Part shown: positions 9,241 to 20,970 of the stretch, one piece after another
Layout of the letters: every line of letters begins with the position of its first letter
Numbering within the stretch: the stretch's first letter is position 1
Assembly (NCBI GenBank): GCA_949358305.1
Contig: OX442320.1
Span: 7,394,259 to 7,458,258 of the forward strand
DNA: 64,000 nt
Direction of reading: 5' to 3'
Source: Strigamia acuminata
Taxonomy: Eukaryota; Arthropoda; Chilopoda; Geophilomorpha; Linotaeniidae
The notes under the pieces: model-generated
What the model was told of the DNA's origin: nothing
Databases searched by the model: none
The model's input: only the letters and a program-made list of their open reading frames with translations
Translations under genes and position numbers: made by a program

Positions 9241-9716
9241 TACATCCCCCTTAATCACTGGAATTATGTAAATAATTACACGTGATTTTCGCCGATAATC
9301 GTCTCGATATACGACACTGTTCATTGTGGATCAGTAAACGTTACGTATCTTGTAAAAGATATCTAACAATGCAAATATAATAAAGAGTGAGGATTATTCA
9401 TTTCAAATTATATTTTTGACCATTAATAATTTATTCAATCATTAACCGTTCGGGTGACTTCGGAGTGAATTGTTTTCCTGAATTTATACAAATTCAGAAA
9501 AACAACCAATCGTGAAAACTGGCATCGAAAGTATTTAATAATATATTTTGTACAAAATATAAATTAAATCACGTCTTTAGAATATTCTTAATAATTTTAA
9601 GATTATTAATAAATGTTCAAAAATCCGTTTTAATCTTTGAGATCAATCATCAAGTCGACATTCAAAAAAATTAATAATAATTTTTTTTACAATCATTAGT
9701 AAGTGTTCAAACGGAT
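9241..9716. other. inner flank of left LTR, no gene
   Basis: AT-rich sequence between the left LTR and the tandem array. It starts with the CCCCCTTA complement of the putative polypurine tract and contains small palindromes (for example around TTTTGTACAAAAT at 9547). No reading frame is supported. Confidence 0.6.
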
Positions 9717-11132
9717 GTTTCATTTCTTTTAATATTTCGATTAAAAATATTAAAAAGAAACCTGGTCCAATTTCTTAGTTTATTTCTCAGAAAAGAAAGT
9801 AAACACAAGAAATTAATCTTCTAATTTTCAAAAGAAAATTTGCTGTTTCATTTCTTTTAATATTTCAATTAAAAATATTAACAAGAAACCCGGTCAAATT
9901 TCTTAGTTTATTTCTCAGAAAAGAAAGTAAACACAAGAAATTAATCTTCTAATTTTCAAAAGAAAATTTGCTGTTTTCATTTCTTTTAATATTTCGATTA
10001 AAAATATTAAAAAGAAACCTGGTCAAATTTCTTAGTTTATTTCTCATAAAAGAAAGTAAACACAAGAAATTAATCTTCTAATTTTCAAAAGAAAATTTGC
10101 TGTTTCATTTCTTTTAATATTTCAATTAAAAATATTAACAAGAAACCTGGTCAAATTTCTTAGTTTATTTCTCATAAAAGAAAGTAAACACAAGAAATTA
10201 ATCTTCTAATTTTCAAAAGAAAATTTGCTGTTTTCATTTCTTTTAATATTTCGATTAAAAATATTAAAAAGAAACCTGGTCAAATTTCTTAGTTTATTTC
10301 TCATAAAAGAAAGTAAACACAAGAAATTAATCTTCAAATTTTCGTGAGAAAATTGCTGTTTCATTTCTTTTAATATTTTCGATTAAAAATACTAAAAGGA
10401 AATCTGGTCAAATTTCTTAGTTTATTTCTCAGAAAAGAAAGTAAACACAAGAAATTAATCTTCTAATTTTCAAAAGAAAATTTGCTGTTTCCTTTCTTTT
10501 AATATTTTCGATTAAAAATACTAAAAGGAAATCTGGTCAAATTTCTTAGTTTATTTCTCATAAAAGAAAGTAAACACAAGAAATTAATCTTCTAATTTTC
10601 AAAAGAAAATTTGCTGTTTCATTTCTTTTAATATTTCAATTAAAAATATTAACAAGAAACCTGGTCAAATTTCTTAGTTTATTTCTCATAAAAGAAAGTA
10701 AACACAAGAAATTAATCTTCTAATTTTCAAAAGAAAATTTGCTGTTTTCATTTCTTTTAATATTTCGATTAACAATATTAAAAAGAAACCTGGTCAAATT
10801 TCTTAGTTTATTTCTCGTAAAAGAAAGTAAACACAAGAAATTAATCTTCAAATTTTCGTGAGAAAATTGCTGTTTCATTTCTTTTAATATTTTCGATTAA
10901 AAATACTAAAAGGAAATCTGGTCAAATTTCTTAGTTTATTTCTCAGAAAAGAAAGTAAACACAAGAAATTAATCTTCTAATTTTCAAAAGAAAATTTGCT
11001 GTTTCCTTTCTTTTAATATTTTCGATTAAAAATACTAAAAGGAAATCTGGTCAAATTTCTTAGTTTATTTCTCATAAAAGAAAGTAAACACAAGAAATTA
11101 ATCTTCAAATTTTCGTGAGAAAATTGCTGTTT
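9717..11132. repeat. tandem array, ~127-bp unit, about 11 copies
   Basis: The marker AAGTAAACACAAGAAATTAA recurs eleven times at spacings of about 127-129 bases. Each unit is a chain of three imperfect hairpins: one centred in AATATTTCGATTAAAAATATT, one in TTTATTTCTCAGAAAAGAAAG and one in ATTTTCAAAAGAAAAT, each flanked by TTTCTT and AAGAAA-type complements. Copies alternate among a few subtypes (CAG or CAT loops, TTCGTGAGAA variants), so higher-order duplication of two or more units is likely. Reading frames inside it are chance. Confidence 0.92.
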
Positions 11133-13353
11133 GATGTTTTCTTGGGAGGAGAAAATGTAACTGTCCAGTTGAAGTTTTTCCCCCTTTTGCTCCATTCTTC
11201 GAATGACTGCACCTCAGGCGACGGTAGGTGTCTGTCTGACGGTTAATTGTTCTCGCGTCCTCAGGGAGTTTGTATTTCTTCACATTGTCTGGCATTTGCA
11301 AGATGACAAACAAACTTTATGGATAGAAAATTTGCCGTTGTTTTTGTTACTTCTAATATTTCTATTGGAAATATTAAAAAGAAACCTTGTCAACTTGCTT
11401 ACAAGTAAGTCTGATTTTCAGTAGAAAAGCAAACCTGAAAAATTATTTCTAGATTTTTTGAGAAACTAGAGCATAATTCATTTCCAGTAGATTTATTTTA
11501 AGTGTTATAAAAAGTTTCATTCTTATATACACCTCTTTATTTCCAAATTTTTTGAGAAAGGGTTATAAAGAGTTTCATTCTTTACCCCTTCCCCCTTTTT
11601 CTTCAGAATTATCAGATTCTGTAGAAATATCAAAAATGAAACTCAGTTAAACTTCTTAGTTTAATTTTCAACAAAATAAACATAAAAAATTTAATTCCCA
11701 AAAATTTCGGGAGAAAATTATCGTTTTGTTGTCTTTAGTACTTCTGTCGAAATACTAAAGTCAGACCTTATTTCCACATTTTTATTAATCACATTCCTGA
11801 TTAACAAAACGTTGTTTTGATTCTTAAAATGTTTCTTGTGAGAGAAAACATTATAAAAAGGTTGAAGGTTGGGTGGATGAAAAGTGACCTTTTGGGGTCA
11901 ACTTAGTCATTCATCCCCCTTTGCTGGGGTTCCCTCTAAGTTTCCATTGTTTCCAACAAATCTTGTCGGTGCGTCATAATAATTTTTATTCAAAAAAAAA
12001 ATGACTCTTCAATTTTACTTTTATTTCTTGCGAAATAATAAATAAAGTACGGTAGTTTCTAATCAATACGAATAATTCCGGGAACAATGGTTAATTATTA
12101 TTTTGATTAGAAATAATAATAACATGGTGATCTGGCAGCTATATTTCCCTGGTTTTAAAGAGAATTTCCTCTAGTTTGTGAGTCGTTTGCTCCTAGAGGG
12201 AGAAAGAGTACAAACTTCGAAAAAAAACTCTACTTTGAACCAGAATCAAATTTGTATCAACTTTCTTGTAAAAAGAATTTCCTCCAGTTTGTGAAATCGT
12301 TTGCTCCTAGAGGGAGAAAGAGCACAAACTTCGAAAAACTCCACCTTACCAAAAAGTTGATTTCACGTTAAGTCTTAGTTAATGTGAATAAATTTGACAG
12401 GAAGAAGTTTGATTAATATTTCGATTAGAAATAATAATAACACAGTGGTGTTGTAGTTATATTTTTCTTGTAAAAGAGAAAATACAACAACAAACAATGG
12501 TTATAATTTTCTCGCGAAAGAAAAATTACAACACAAAATGTCAAAATGCTCAAATATGAGTTTTCCAACTTCTATCCAAGTTGTAGAATCTTCAGTTGGC
12601 TTTCTTAGTCAAACTTTTTATTCAAAAGAAATTGACTCAAGAAAATTTTCAATTTATTTATATTTCTCGCGAAATAATAAATAAAGTACGGTAGCCTAAT
12701 TATTACATTTTTTGTGCAAAAAATGCAACTAGACGGTTGTTACGAATAAATTCGTGGCAGTGTTTAATTAATATTTCGAATGGAAATAATAACAACACGG
12801 TGAATTGTCATCATATTTTTCTTGTCAAAGAGAAAATACAACAAACAAAACAGTGGTTCTAAATTTCTTGTTAAAGAAAAATTAAAACATCAAAACGTTG
12901 GTTATAATTTTCTTGTTAGAGAAAAATTAAAACACAAAACGTCGGTCTAAACTAAAATGGCGACAGTACGCCCTCAAAAATAATTTTCCAACATCTGAGT
13001 AATATTTCCTTAGCTTAATCTTTTTCGAGAATTAAACTTTTGAAATTTATTAACTCCAAATTTACGGTTTTCCCCTGGCTAAATAACTCTTGCAGTTATA
13101 AACTAGTGAGAATTCTACATTAATATTTCTACCAAAATATTAAGTAACAAAACCGCTGCAAAGTTCCATGGTTAATTTTTTTGTATAAAAAGTAACCCTT
13201 GAATTCTTATTTCTTGATTTTTCTTAAAATATTTTTTGCAAAAATATCTCAAGGGAATATTTGTGGAAATACAGTTTAATTAGGTTTATTTTCTTGTAGG
13301 AAAATAAACTCTACAATCTCGCTTTTTCTTGATGCTGAAAAATGGTGTCACAT
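11133..13353. repeat. region of scattered 25-40-bp imperfect palindromes
   Basis: There is no gene here. Many short inverted repeats have the general form A/T-rich arm, TTTCTT or TTTCTCGCG loop, complementary arm with AAGAAA. Examples lie near 12025-12050, 12110, 12490-12530, 12660-12690, 12815-12840 and 12860-12935. The pattern resembles a diverged version of the tandem array beside it. A segment of about 150 bases containing CTCCTAGAGGGAGAAAGAG is duplicated at about 12170-12230 and 12285-12345. Confidence 0.6.
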
Positions 13354-14142
13354 CTAACTGGAAGTGACTACCATAAAACTTCCAAATCGTTCGCGATCAC
13401 TTATTACAATGTCCAAACGCTCAGGGTTAGATTTATTGTTAGATAAATTCTTTTCCCCTTGTTTTCTTGCTTCGAATAAATCGCGTCGGTTTTGCCATAA
13501 TAATTTTTGTTCAAAATTAAATATGAACAGTGCAAATTCAAACATCAGCGATAGTTCGACCACCGGTGGAGGTGGAGGAACAAGCCGTCTTGGTGAAGTC
13601 GAATACGTACGTCGTTCGGGAGTGGAGTTTCGCAACTCTGCCCTCGAATTATTCGCTACAGGTGAAGTTCGTTGGTCCTGTCGGATCGGTGTACCGACTC
13701 GGGGTTGCTGCACATCCGTACGTTCAGTCGACGGAGCCTCGTGGGACTTTGGAGTCGATGCACGTGGCGCCAAAGTTCGTTCTCGTCTCGGTGAAGACGA
13801 TTTATCTACGGGTAATGGCATTGGAGCGCGTGGCGGCCCACGCGACTTCTTCTAAGTTGCTGGCGGTCTTCCGTTAATACCTCCGTGGTTCAGTTCCAAA
13901 CCGTCCGCTGACTGAGCGGAGCGATCTGACGAACTTCCGGGTTGCTGGTTACGGGCCGTGAACTGCTTAGTTTCGGCCAGCGAATTGAAGGATCGTATGT
14001 CCAAATTGAAATGGCAACAATACGCCTGTAATTCTTCGTCGTCTCGTAGCGTGCGTTCGTCTACGCGTGGAGTGAATGGGTTGTGAGACCTGTTCTCCTC
14101 CTCCTGATTCATCGTCGCGAACAAATCGTGTCGGTGTTTCAT
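13354..14142 (-). CDS. gag-like reading frame of the LTR element, interrupted by one TAG
   Basis: Two frames in the same register (14142-13852 and 13821-13354) are separated only by one in-frame TAG at 13852-13854. Together they give about 263 codons. The middle is basic and rich in Ser, Pro, Thr and Arg (SSSPRRERTLAPRASTPKS, STSPRRLVPPPPPVVE), like nucleic-acid-binding tails. No capsid motif, CCHC knuckle or protease is recognisable. It is the only sizeable frame in the LTR-bounded interior and lies on the strand predicted by the polypurine tract, so I propose Gag or a Gag remnant with low certainty. A noncoding origin is possible. Confidence 0.4.
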
Positions 14143-14189
14143 GGTAATTTTTATTCAAAATTAACAGATACAGGGTGAACTTCAAAAAA

Positions 14190-14395
14190 ATCGGCGATAG
14201 ATTCGGTGTGAGATTACGTACCGTTTAGTACGTAACCGACAAAATCGAACAACAACAAAAATTGGCGATAGGTTCGGTGCGAGATTACGTACCGTTTAGT
14301 ACGTAACCGCCAAAATCGAACAACAACAAAAATTGGCGATAGGTTTGGTGTTAAAACGTGTACTGTGGGGTACACGAAAAACAACAAGAAAATAA
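14190..14395. repeat. ~76-bp direct repeat, about 2.5 copies
   Basis: The segment containing GGCGATAGGTTCGGTGCGAG and TTACGTACCGTTTAGTACGT is repeated twice with few changes and then partially a third time. The core TACGTACCGTTTAGTACGTA is itself nearly palindromic. It lies upstream of the gag-like frame on the minus strand. Confidence 0.8.
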
Positions 14396-16772
14396 CGCCC
14401 AAAAAATAGATTGGAGTACGAAGGATTTTAATACAACACTAGCGCGGAGAAACAGTCACGCCTAAATTAAAACTAGAGAAAGAATAGTACAACTGATTCT
14501 TTAAACTTGGTGTGGGCAAAACACACTTAAACTACAAAAATGAAAATACACTTTTTATACTAAACTAGCGCTTAGGGAGGTGCGCTTTAAACTACAATGT
14601 TTTAACAAAATTACACTTAACTTTACGGCTTTTTCGGATGCAAATGGTCCAAACGAACAAGGTGGTCACGGTCCAAAATGGTGGTCAAGAGACGTCCAGT
14701 CGGTGTGGATGCAAGAATGCAAGTGGTCTTCACACTTCCCAAAAAATGGAATTTTTGGGTTAATCCGTTCAGTGGGATTGGACGAATGAAAAAATGACAC
14801 ATTTGACGTGTGTCACTCATTCCTCACCCAACAATGCATTTCCTTTTTTGGATATGCCACCCACTGAGTTTTGGTCCAAATTCTTTTTCGAGAATTTGAA
14901 CTTTGCCATTCTTGTCAGCAAGATTAACCTGTTTTTTAAGACAAGTCAAAATCGCCCATTCTCCACAGCTGCTTGACAATCTCCAGTCTCTTTGTAAAGA
15001 GAAAATTGTTTTTATTTCTTTTTCGGGAAATAATCACAAAATACTACCATTAGTCACATTTTTGGTGAGAAAATATGACCTCTTCAGACTACCATCCAAG
15101 TGTCGTTAACTTTTCGTACAAAAAGTTAAAGTTCAAGCATTTTGATTAGAAATAACTTAAACAATGGACAGCATCGTAAATTCTTCGAGTTGTAGAAACT
15201 TCTGTTTGTTTGTCGAGAATCAAAAACTTTTTATTCAAAAGAAATGATCCAACAAACGTCTGGCACATTTATTTATATTTTTTGCGAAATAATAAATAAC
15301 GTACGGTAGTCTACTTGTTACACATTCTTGTGAGAAAAATGCAACTAGACTCGGGAGACAGTGTTGAAATAATATTTCGATTAAAATATTAACAACACTG
15401 TGAAATTTGTAATTATATTTTTCTTTTTCGAGAGAAAATACAACAAACAAATCAAAAATCGTAATTTTCTCGTTAAAGAAAATCACAACACGAACAAAAC
15501 GGTTATAAATTTCTTTTTTAAGAAAATTTACAACACGGACATTTAGTCATAATTTTCTGGTTAGGAAAAATACAACTCAGCCATAATTTTCTTGGTAAAG
15601 AAAAATTACAACAAAAATGTCAAAATTCAAAATTTTACCTAAGTTCACTTTTAGCTTGCAACCTATCTCGGTGGAACCTCCACGTGTGACGATGACCTTT
15701 CGATGACGCTATCCGCTCAAAATGTGTATTTTGGCATAACAAGCAAGTCTATCAATTCTAGTAGTTGAGAGATAAGTTAACAAACCTAAAGTGTGAACTG
15801 GGTAAAATAATGAAACCGGTGGCTATCAAGACATAACATGTTTATTGATATATAAATATAATCACCGTGAAGTGATTATATTAATCAATTTGCATGAAAT
15901 ACAATTACACAGTAACTATGCCGACAATTGGCTGCATAAGTTGGTCGAATAACTATACATACAGTCGCCCAAACGGCGCTATGATAATATCAAGTCGGCT
16001 TCATCGGGTCAGTAAGATGTCGTCTAAATCGGTTGATTATTGGATCCTAGTTGTACATCGGGGTCTGGTTCAAATCTGTAATGAAAAGGTTAGTATCCGA
16101 GGACATCCGGTTGACGGTATCTGCATCGCCACAAACTTGGGGCGGTTATTGGTTTAAATGGCTTGTGAGAGCCATTTACCAATTGACCTCTTATAGATGT
16201 TTTAAGACATCTATAATTGGTGTGATACGTCAAATGGTTCTTCATACGAGAGTAAACTGTTGCAAGTTTACAATCATAACTTCTGGTTCCGTGCAATGGA
16301 TGCATTTATTAGAGTATTACTTTTCAGTAAATACTCGTAATAATTCTGCTTACATAAAGTTGGCAATTTAGCTACACATTTACTGGCAAGTAAATGCTAA
16401 TGTAGCTAGTCTTCAGTTTTGTACAGTTCTGGAAGAAGTATCCATGTTTATGCACAATGCTGAGTTGTGACATAAACTAGCTGGGGATTTAATCTAACTA
16501 AACTTTTCCGAGTTTAGTTATTTCAACCCTAATGTTACATTTTCGACACGCTGTTCGGCAGCCGTGGTTTACTGTAACTGGCAGGCCTTGTGGAACACAT
16601 GTTGAATTATATCCGGCCCGACGGGATTCTTACTACTCATCGCCGCGACCTGATCTCCTCACGGCCACACAGCCGTCATCGGGCACCCGGACATGGAGGC
16701 ATCATATCACCCATCTCCACGTCAAGTGTACGCCGTATGTAGGTTGTCATAGGCCCGCAGTATAAGGGGCAT
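14396..16772. other. 5' internal region of the LTR element, no gene
   Basis: AT-rich sequence with further short palindromes around TTTCTCG/AAAGAAA, mainly 15280-15620, and then about 900 bases (15890-16770) with higher GC. Inverted motifs such as GTTTTAAGACATCTATAA occur near 16200. Nothing in it is convincingly coding. On the minus strand this would be the leader downstream of the 5' LTR, but a TGG-type primer binding site next to the LTR end is not visible. Confidence 0.5.
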
Positions 16773-17401
16773 TGACTGCGCAATCAACAGACAAGCAAGT
16801 GTCTGCGCAATCAACATGACAACCGGAGTAGTAGAATGGGCTCAAGAAAACATATAGTCAAATATCTGGTCAAGAGCGAGTTACTTCCTGTTGCAAGGAA
16901 ATATATACTCATGGTGGACAATAGCTTGACCATTGCTCCAATGAGAGCAGTGGTCCCCTGAATCCCTCCAATCACTGGTCAGAGTGATGGGATACTCAGG
17001 ACACATTTCCAGTCCAGGTGGTCAACAGGAACTGGATACACAGGCCATAGCTCTCTGCTAGGTCAGGACAGGAACTGGATAGCGAGGAACACTTTTGGAT
17101 TAAGTCTTTCAACTTAACCAAGGGGGGTCCGAGCTGGAAGCAGGTGCAGAGGGGTGAGTTAATCCCCTAAACCTAGTTTTGTGATAACTTGACAAGAGTT
17201 GTCACAAAACAGTTTAATATCAATATTTACTTCAATAAATAAAGATAAAGTTGATTCTCTACATTGAAATCACATAAAAGTTGCATTTTATGTGATTTTA
17301 CATCAAACTGGAAATTCTGTTCGAATTTGCCACTTTTGGTCGTCAGCGCCATCTATTGGCGAAATTGTCGTTATATCGAGTGGAGAAGGCCGTGACCGTC
17401 A
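16773..17401. repeat. right LTR, complete, TG...CA
   Basis: A complete copy of the LTR beginning TGACTGCGCAATCAAC and ending GCCGTGACCGTCA. It matches the left copy over all 619 comparable bases by eye. The outer flank starts TAAGATGAAATT. The flank on the other side is hidden by the N gap, so a target duplication cannot be tested. Confidence 0.9.
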
Positions 17402-20228
17402 TAAGATGAAATTCAAAAAGACTCGGAAAAATGAATACATTTTTTAATTTCCGTTTTTTAAAGTCGCAAAATGTAATGTTTTGACAATGGCGGGAGGATT
17501 TGTCACGTGAGGGACAACACCAACAACAAAGAAAATGTAATATTTGTTCACGGCCGCTCGCTATTGTACAATGTTTACGTGGTTTTTTTGTTTTTAAACT
17601 ATAGATGATGAGTAAAACAATATAACTTACACGTTGACCAATAATTTCAGCCGAGATCTCGTCATCAATCTTCACTGTGCCAGGTACCATTCGATTCCAG
17701 AAAATAAAACGGGCGCTAAATTTTTATCAGTGAAAGCGTAACGAGCATGCGCGCGTGGGCGCGCCGCGTCGTGACAATTCCTACAAATAAAAATGTTGCA
17801 ATTTTTATCACCAGGCGACAACTCGCGCGAAGCGAAAAATTTCTGAGATTTTTAATTGGATATTCAAATAAGATGATTTTGCATTTTTATTTTTGTGAAA
17901 ATTTTCACCGAGTCGTTTTTTCCTGCTCGCAGCGAAACACAGCACGCAACGGTTTATGGTGAGTTTATTTTCTTCTTTACTTTACTTCTTCCTTGTTAGC
18001 TTTTAGTTAGCTTAAATTTAGTTTTTTTATTTGTTGCTGTTCTAGCACAGTTAGTGCGAGGGAATATTTAATTTGTTTCTTTAGTTTTATTTAATATTTT
18101 ATAAATAAACTTTATTTCGGAATGGAAATTTAGTTATTAATCTTTTGTCAATTTATTAACTTATTTACTATTTTCGTAAGTTGCTAATTTTGCGTTTTTT
18201 AAAAATAGGTTTATCCACGGCATGGGCTGAATGGCGCGGACCTCCGCGGACTAATAATTTGCCAGCAATGAAGAAACGAATCCAGCGTAAACCAATCCAG
18301 CGTAAACCAATTTTTAAGAGATTCTGTTTAATATTTTAATTCTATCATAATTTTTTATAATTTCGTCGATTGTTTTTGTATAATTTTTATAACGTTTTTA
18401 TAACGTTTTTATAACGTTTTTGTGTAATTTCTGTTTTCAATTTTGTATAACTTTTAGAACGTTTTTGTGTAATTTCTGTTTTCAATTTTGTATAACTTTT
18501 AGAACGTTTTTGTGGAATTTCTGTTTTCAATTTTGTACAATTTTTATTTTAGTATAATTTATGTATTAATTTTTATTTTCCAAAGGTTAAAATAAATCAT
18601 CGTCAGGAAGACATCGTGGGACATTTTGAAGGGGCCCAGAGCGTGGCACACTCTGGGTCCTGGGTGTGGTAAAACGGCGGAGTCTCAAGGGGGATGTTTA
18701 CCCGAGATAATCCTTAACTGGTCCGTTATAACCCGCTTAAACCTTTGATTTGCCATTTTTTTTCCTTTTAAGGAAAAATTTGTAAATCTTTTATTGTATA
18801 TTTATTTTAATAAAGTTTCATTTTCTATAAGCTATGTCATTTCTTCGCAAAAATATTCTAAGTCCAAAAAGGCGAATCTATGCCAAATTTTTATAGGTTT
18901 GGACTTAGTATAAAAAAGGGGATGGTGGGTGGGTATACAGATTCCCCATTTTTATGTTTTAGTATTAATAAATAGCAGCAGAAAAGTTTTAAAAAAACAA
19001 ATTTTATTCAAGAATGTATTGTGTAATTTTTTATCTCAAAATTACACAAAATTAATAATTATACACATCAAACAATTTTTAATTATACAAAAATTATAAA
19101 ATTACAAAAATATTTAAACTTAAGTTTTAAATAAAAATAATAAATAGCGACACTGAAGTCCATTTGTGTTGATCCAGTAGTCGTCCGTCCGTCCGTCAAT
19201 GTAGAAATTCACCCACCTAAAATGGAAAAGAAATTCAAAATTAACTCTAAAAAAATGTATAAACTTAAATTATAAACTAAAAAGTGAAAATTATTAATTA
19301 CTTGTTTAAACATTTCTAAAGTTTAAACGCTTTAAATTAAACTAAAACAACTGCTAAACGTTAAAAATGCATATTACTAAATAACACTGCCTATAAAGCT
19401 GACGGGAAGTGAAATAATAATTTAAAACTAAACGTTCCAGAATTCTTAACTAAATTAAACTTCTTCGAAACAAAGGACAGAAAACCAAACGCTAAGAACT
19501 CTTAAAACAGTCTAAATACAAATTAAAGTGTGACAAAGAGACCACACACTCACCTCAATTCGATGCGTCTTTCCACCTCCGCGTCGAGGACCCAACTGAG
19601 CCAAACCACGTGAAAAGTGAAAAATGCAAAATAGAAAAAGAAAAGGTTGATTCATTTGCATATCCAATCAACTAATACCACAGAAACTTCTAGAAAATAT
19701 GGGCGGGAAATAGGTCAACTTCCTGCTGGCACAGCCCTATTGGAAGAATAAAATTTTAACAAAAACAATAAAAATTAATGATTTGACTAAAAATTTATTT
19801 GAAAAAATTAATAAAAAAATTACAGATTCCCGATTGAAAATAAATACTAAAGAAATTATAATTCAAAGTATATTGTACAATTATAATTTTACTACAAGTT
19901 TTATTTCAACTATACAAAAACATAGTTGAAATAAAACTTGTCACGTGTTTCCGTTCATTTTTTTCAAAATTCCAAAATTTTTCTTCAAACTTAGAAAATG
20001 CGATGAATATTTAATGAGACACTTGGGTGAATTTTCTAGTGCGGTACTTCCGGTTCAATGCCGCGGTTTGATTATCGATGACATCATTAAAACTAAAACT
20101 AAAAAGAGATTTGAAAATTAAAATTTTGGAAAAACGCGTTCGTAGACCGTAATGTTTTAAACACTTGACAAATCGTTCGTTACTCGCCAATTTTGTTACG
20201 AAGTACCGATTTGAGCTAAACAAATAAA
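17402..20228. other. gene-poor flank with minor repeats
   Basis: No confident gene. A minus-strand segment near 17690-17628 reads as a short frame from an ATG to a GTAAGT donor and could be a first exon cut off by the LTR element. A unit with AACGTTTTTGTGTAATTTCT is repeated about three times at 18385-18540. A purine tract CTCAAGGGGGATGT at 18687, followed by AATAAAG near 18810, recalls a gypsy 3' end and solo LTR. On the minus strand, candidate exons at about 19690-19556 and 19217-19130 join in frame across GTGAGT/TTTTAG sites but match nothing that I know. An inverted repeat of about 22 bases (ACAAGTTTTATTTCAACTAT) lies at 19893-19940. Confidence 0.45.
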
Positions 20229-20970
20229 ATGGCGCCAAAATTTAATATTTTATCGTTATTTCAGACACATCTTTTCCATCCATCCATTCATTCATTCCAA
20301 AGGTCTACAAACAACTTGGAAAGCTATGTAAATGCCAATCTACTGTCACCGATTCAACGTAAAGGAAAAATTCAGGTCACAAAACAACGCACTATCTCCA
20401 TTAAACCTAATTATTTTAATTTTATTCATTCTGTTTTTCCAGATCATCTTCGGGCCGATGTTCTCTGGCAAAACACACGACAACTTATTCACATTCATAA
20501 TCGATCCCCATTGTTTAAACACTTTACATTTGCGATTTCGAACTCATCCGACGTTTAAGGAGATATAAAATGTCTGACAGTAAAACATGCAAACGACACT
20601 CGCTACGATGAATCTGAACTCGCAACACACAATCAGTAAATTTATCCAACATGAAATTAAACAATTAATTAATTAATTAAACAAATTTCAGACAAGTTTT
20701 ACCTGCCGTGTCTTCATTTCTACTGGAGCCGCTCGCGATATTTTGAATTTGGTCCGTTGGTCGAAAATGTGATAAAGTTGTCAGCTGTTTGTATGAAGTG
20801 TTATTCCGAAAAATCGCACACGAAGCACAAGGGAAAAGACACCACTGAAAGGTAAATTATTAAATTAAATTTAAATTTAAATTAGTTATTTTTTAATTCA
20901 GATTGAAGTAATTAGAGGTACTGACGAGTTCATGGCGTTTTGTTGCGAATGTTTTGAATCGTCCGTATAA
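20229..20970 (+). pseudogene. thymidine kinase (TK1-type) pseudogene
   Basis: Fragments of a cytosolic TK1-type thymidine kinase occur in the right order. GKIQ before a GT splice site and IIFGPMFSGKT (P-loop, about 20441) come first, then ELIRRLRRYK and KCLTVKHANDTRYDESE (about 20535-20630), then DILNLV with PLVENVIKLSAVCMKCY (about 20735-20795), and finally IEVIRGTDEF near the end. The pieces lie in different frames: at least three frameshifts are needed, a donor GT is missing after THNQ near 20635, and the DEGQFF segment with the catalytic Glu is absent. About 65 unrelated bases sit just after the P-loop. TK1 phosphorylates thymidine to dTMP, but this copy cannot make an active enzyme. Confidence 0.8.

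Larger units (their letters stand above)
8622..17401 (-). mobile_element. LTR-bounded element without pol (LARD-like), hairpin-rich interior
   Basis: Two apparently identical LTRs of about 629 bases bound 7.5 kb that contain no reverse transcriptase, integrase or protease. The inside has a gag-like frame (14142-13354, minus), a tandem array of about 127 bp (9717-11132), a 76-bp duplication (14190-14395) and many short imperfect palindromes. The minus-strand polypurine tract beside the left LTR and the direction of the gag-like frame both suggest minus orientation. I could not identify a primer binding site. It may be a large non-autonomous derivative that relies on an active gypsy element, or pol may have been displaced by misassembly at the 200-N gap. 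Near-identical LTRs imply a young insertion, or a duplicated contig end. Confidence 0.7.

Noticed and set aside
9717..11132. CRISPR-like array
   Set aside because: Units are contiguous full-length tandem copies without unique spacers, in an animal genome.
11013..11424. Frames at the end of the 127-bp array
   Set aside because: They consist of array sequence plus noncoding flank, with no recognisable protein features.
19130..19700. Small spliced minus-strand peptide gene
   Set aside because: Two exon-like pieces join in frame, but no start codon or homology is evident, so it is only mentioned in the regional note.
20011..20238. Minus-strand 75-codon frame overlapping the thymidine kinase start
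   Set aside because: It shares a palindromic ATGGCGCCAT at its start and has no recognisable features.
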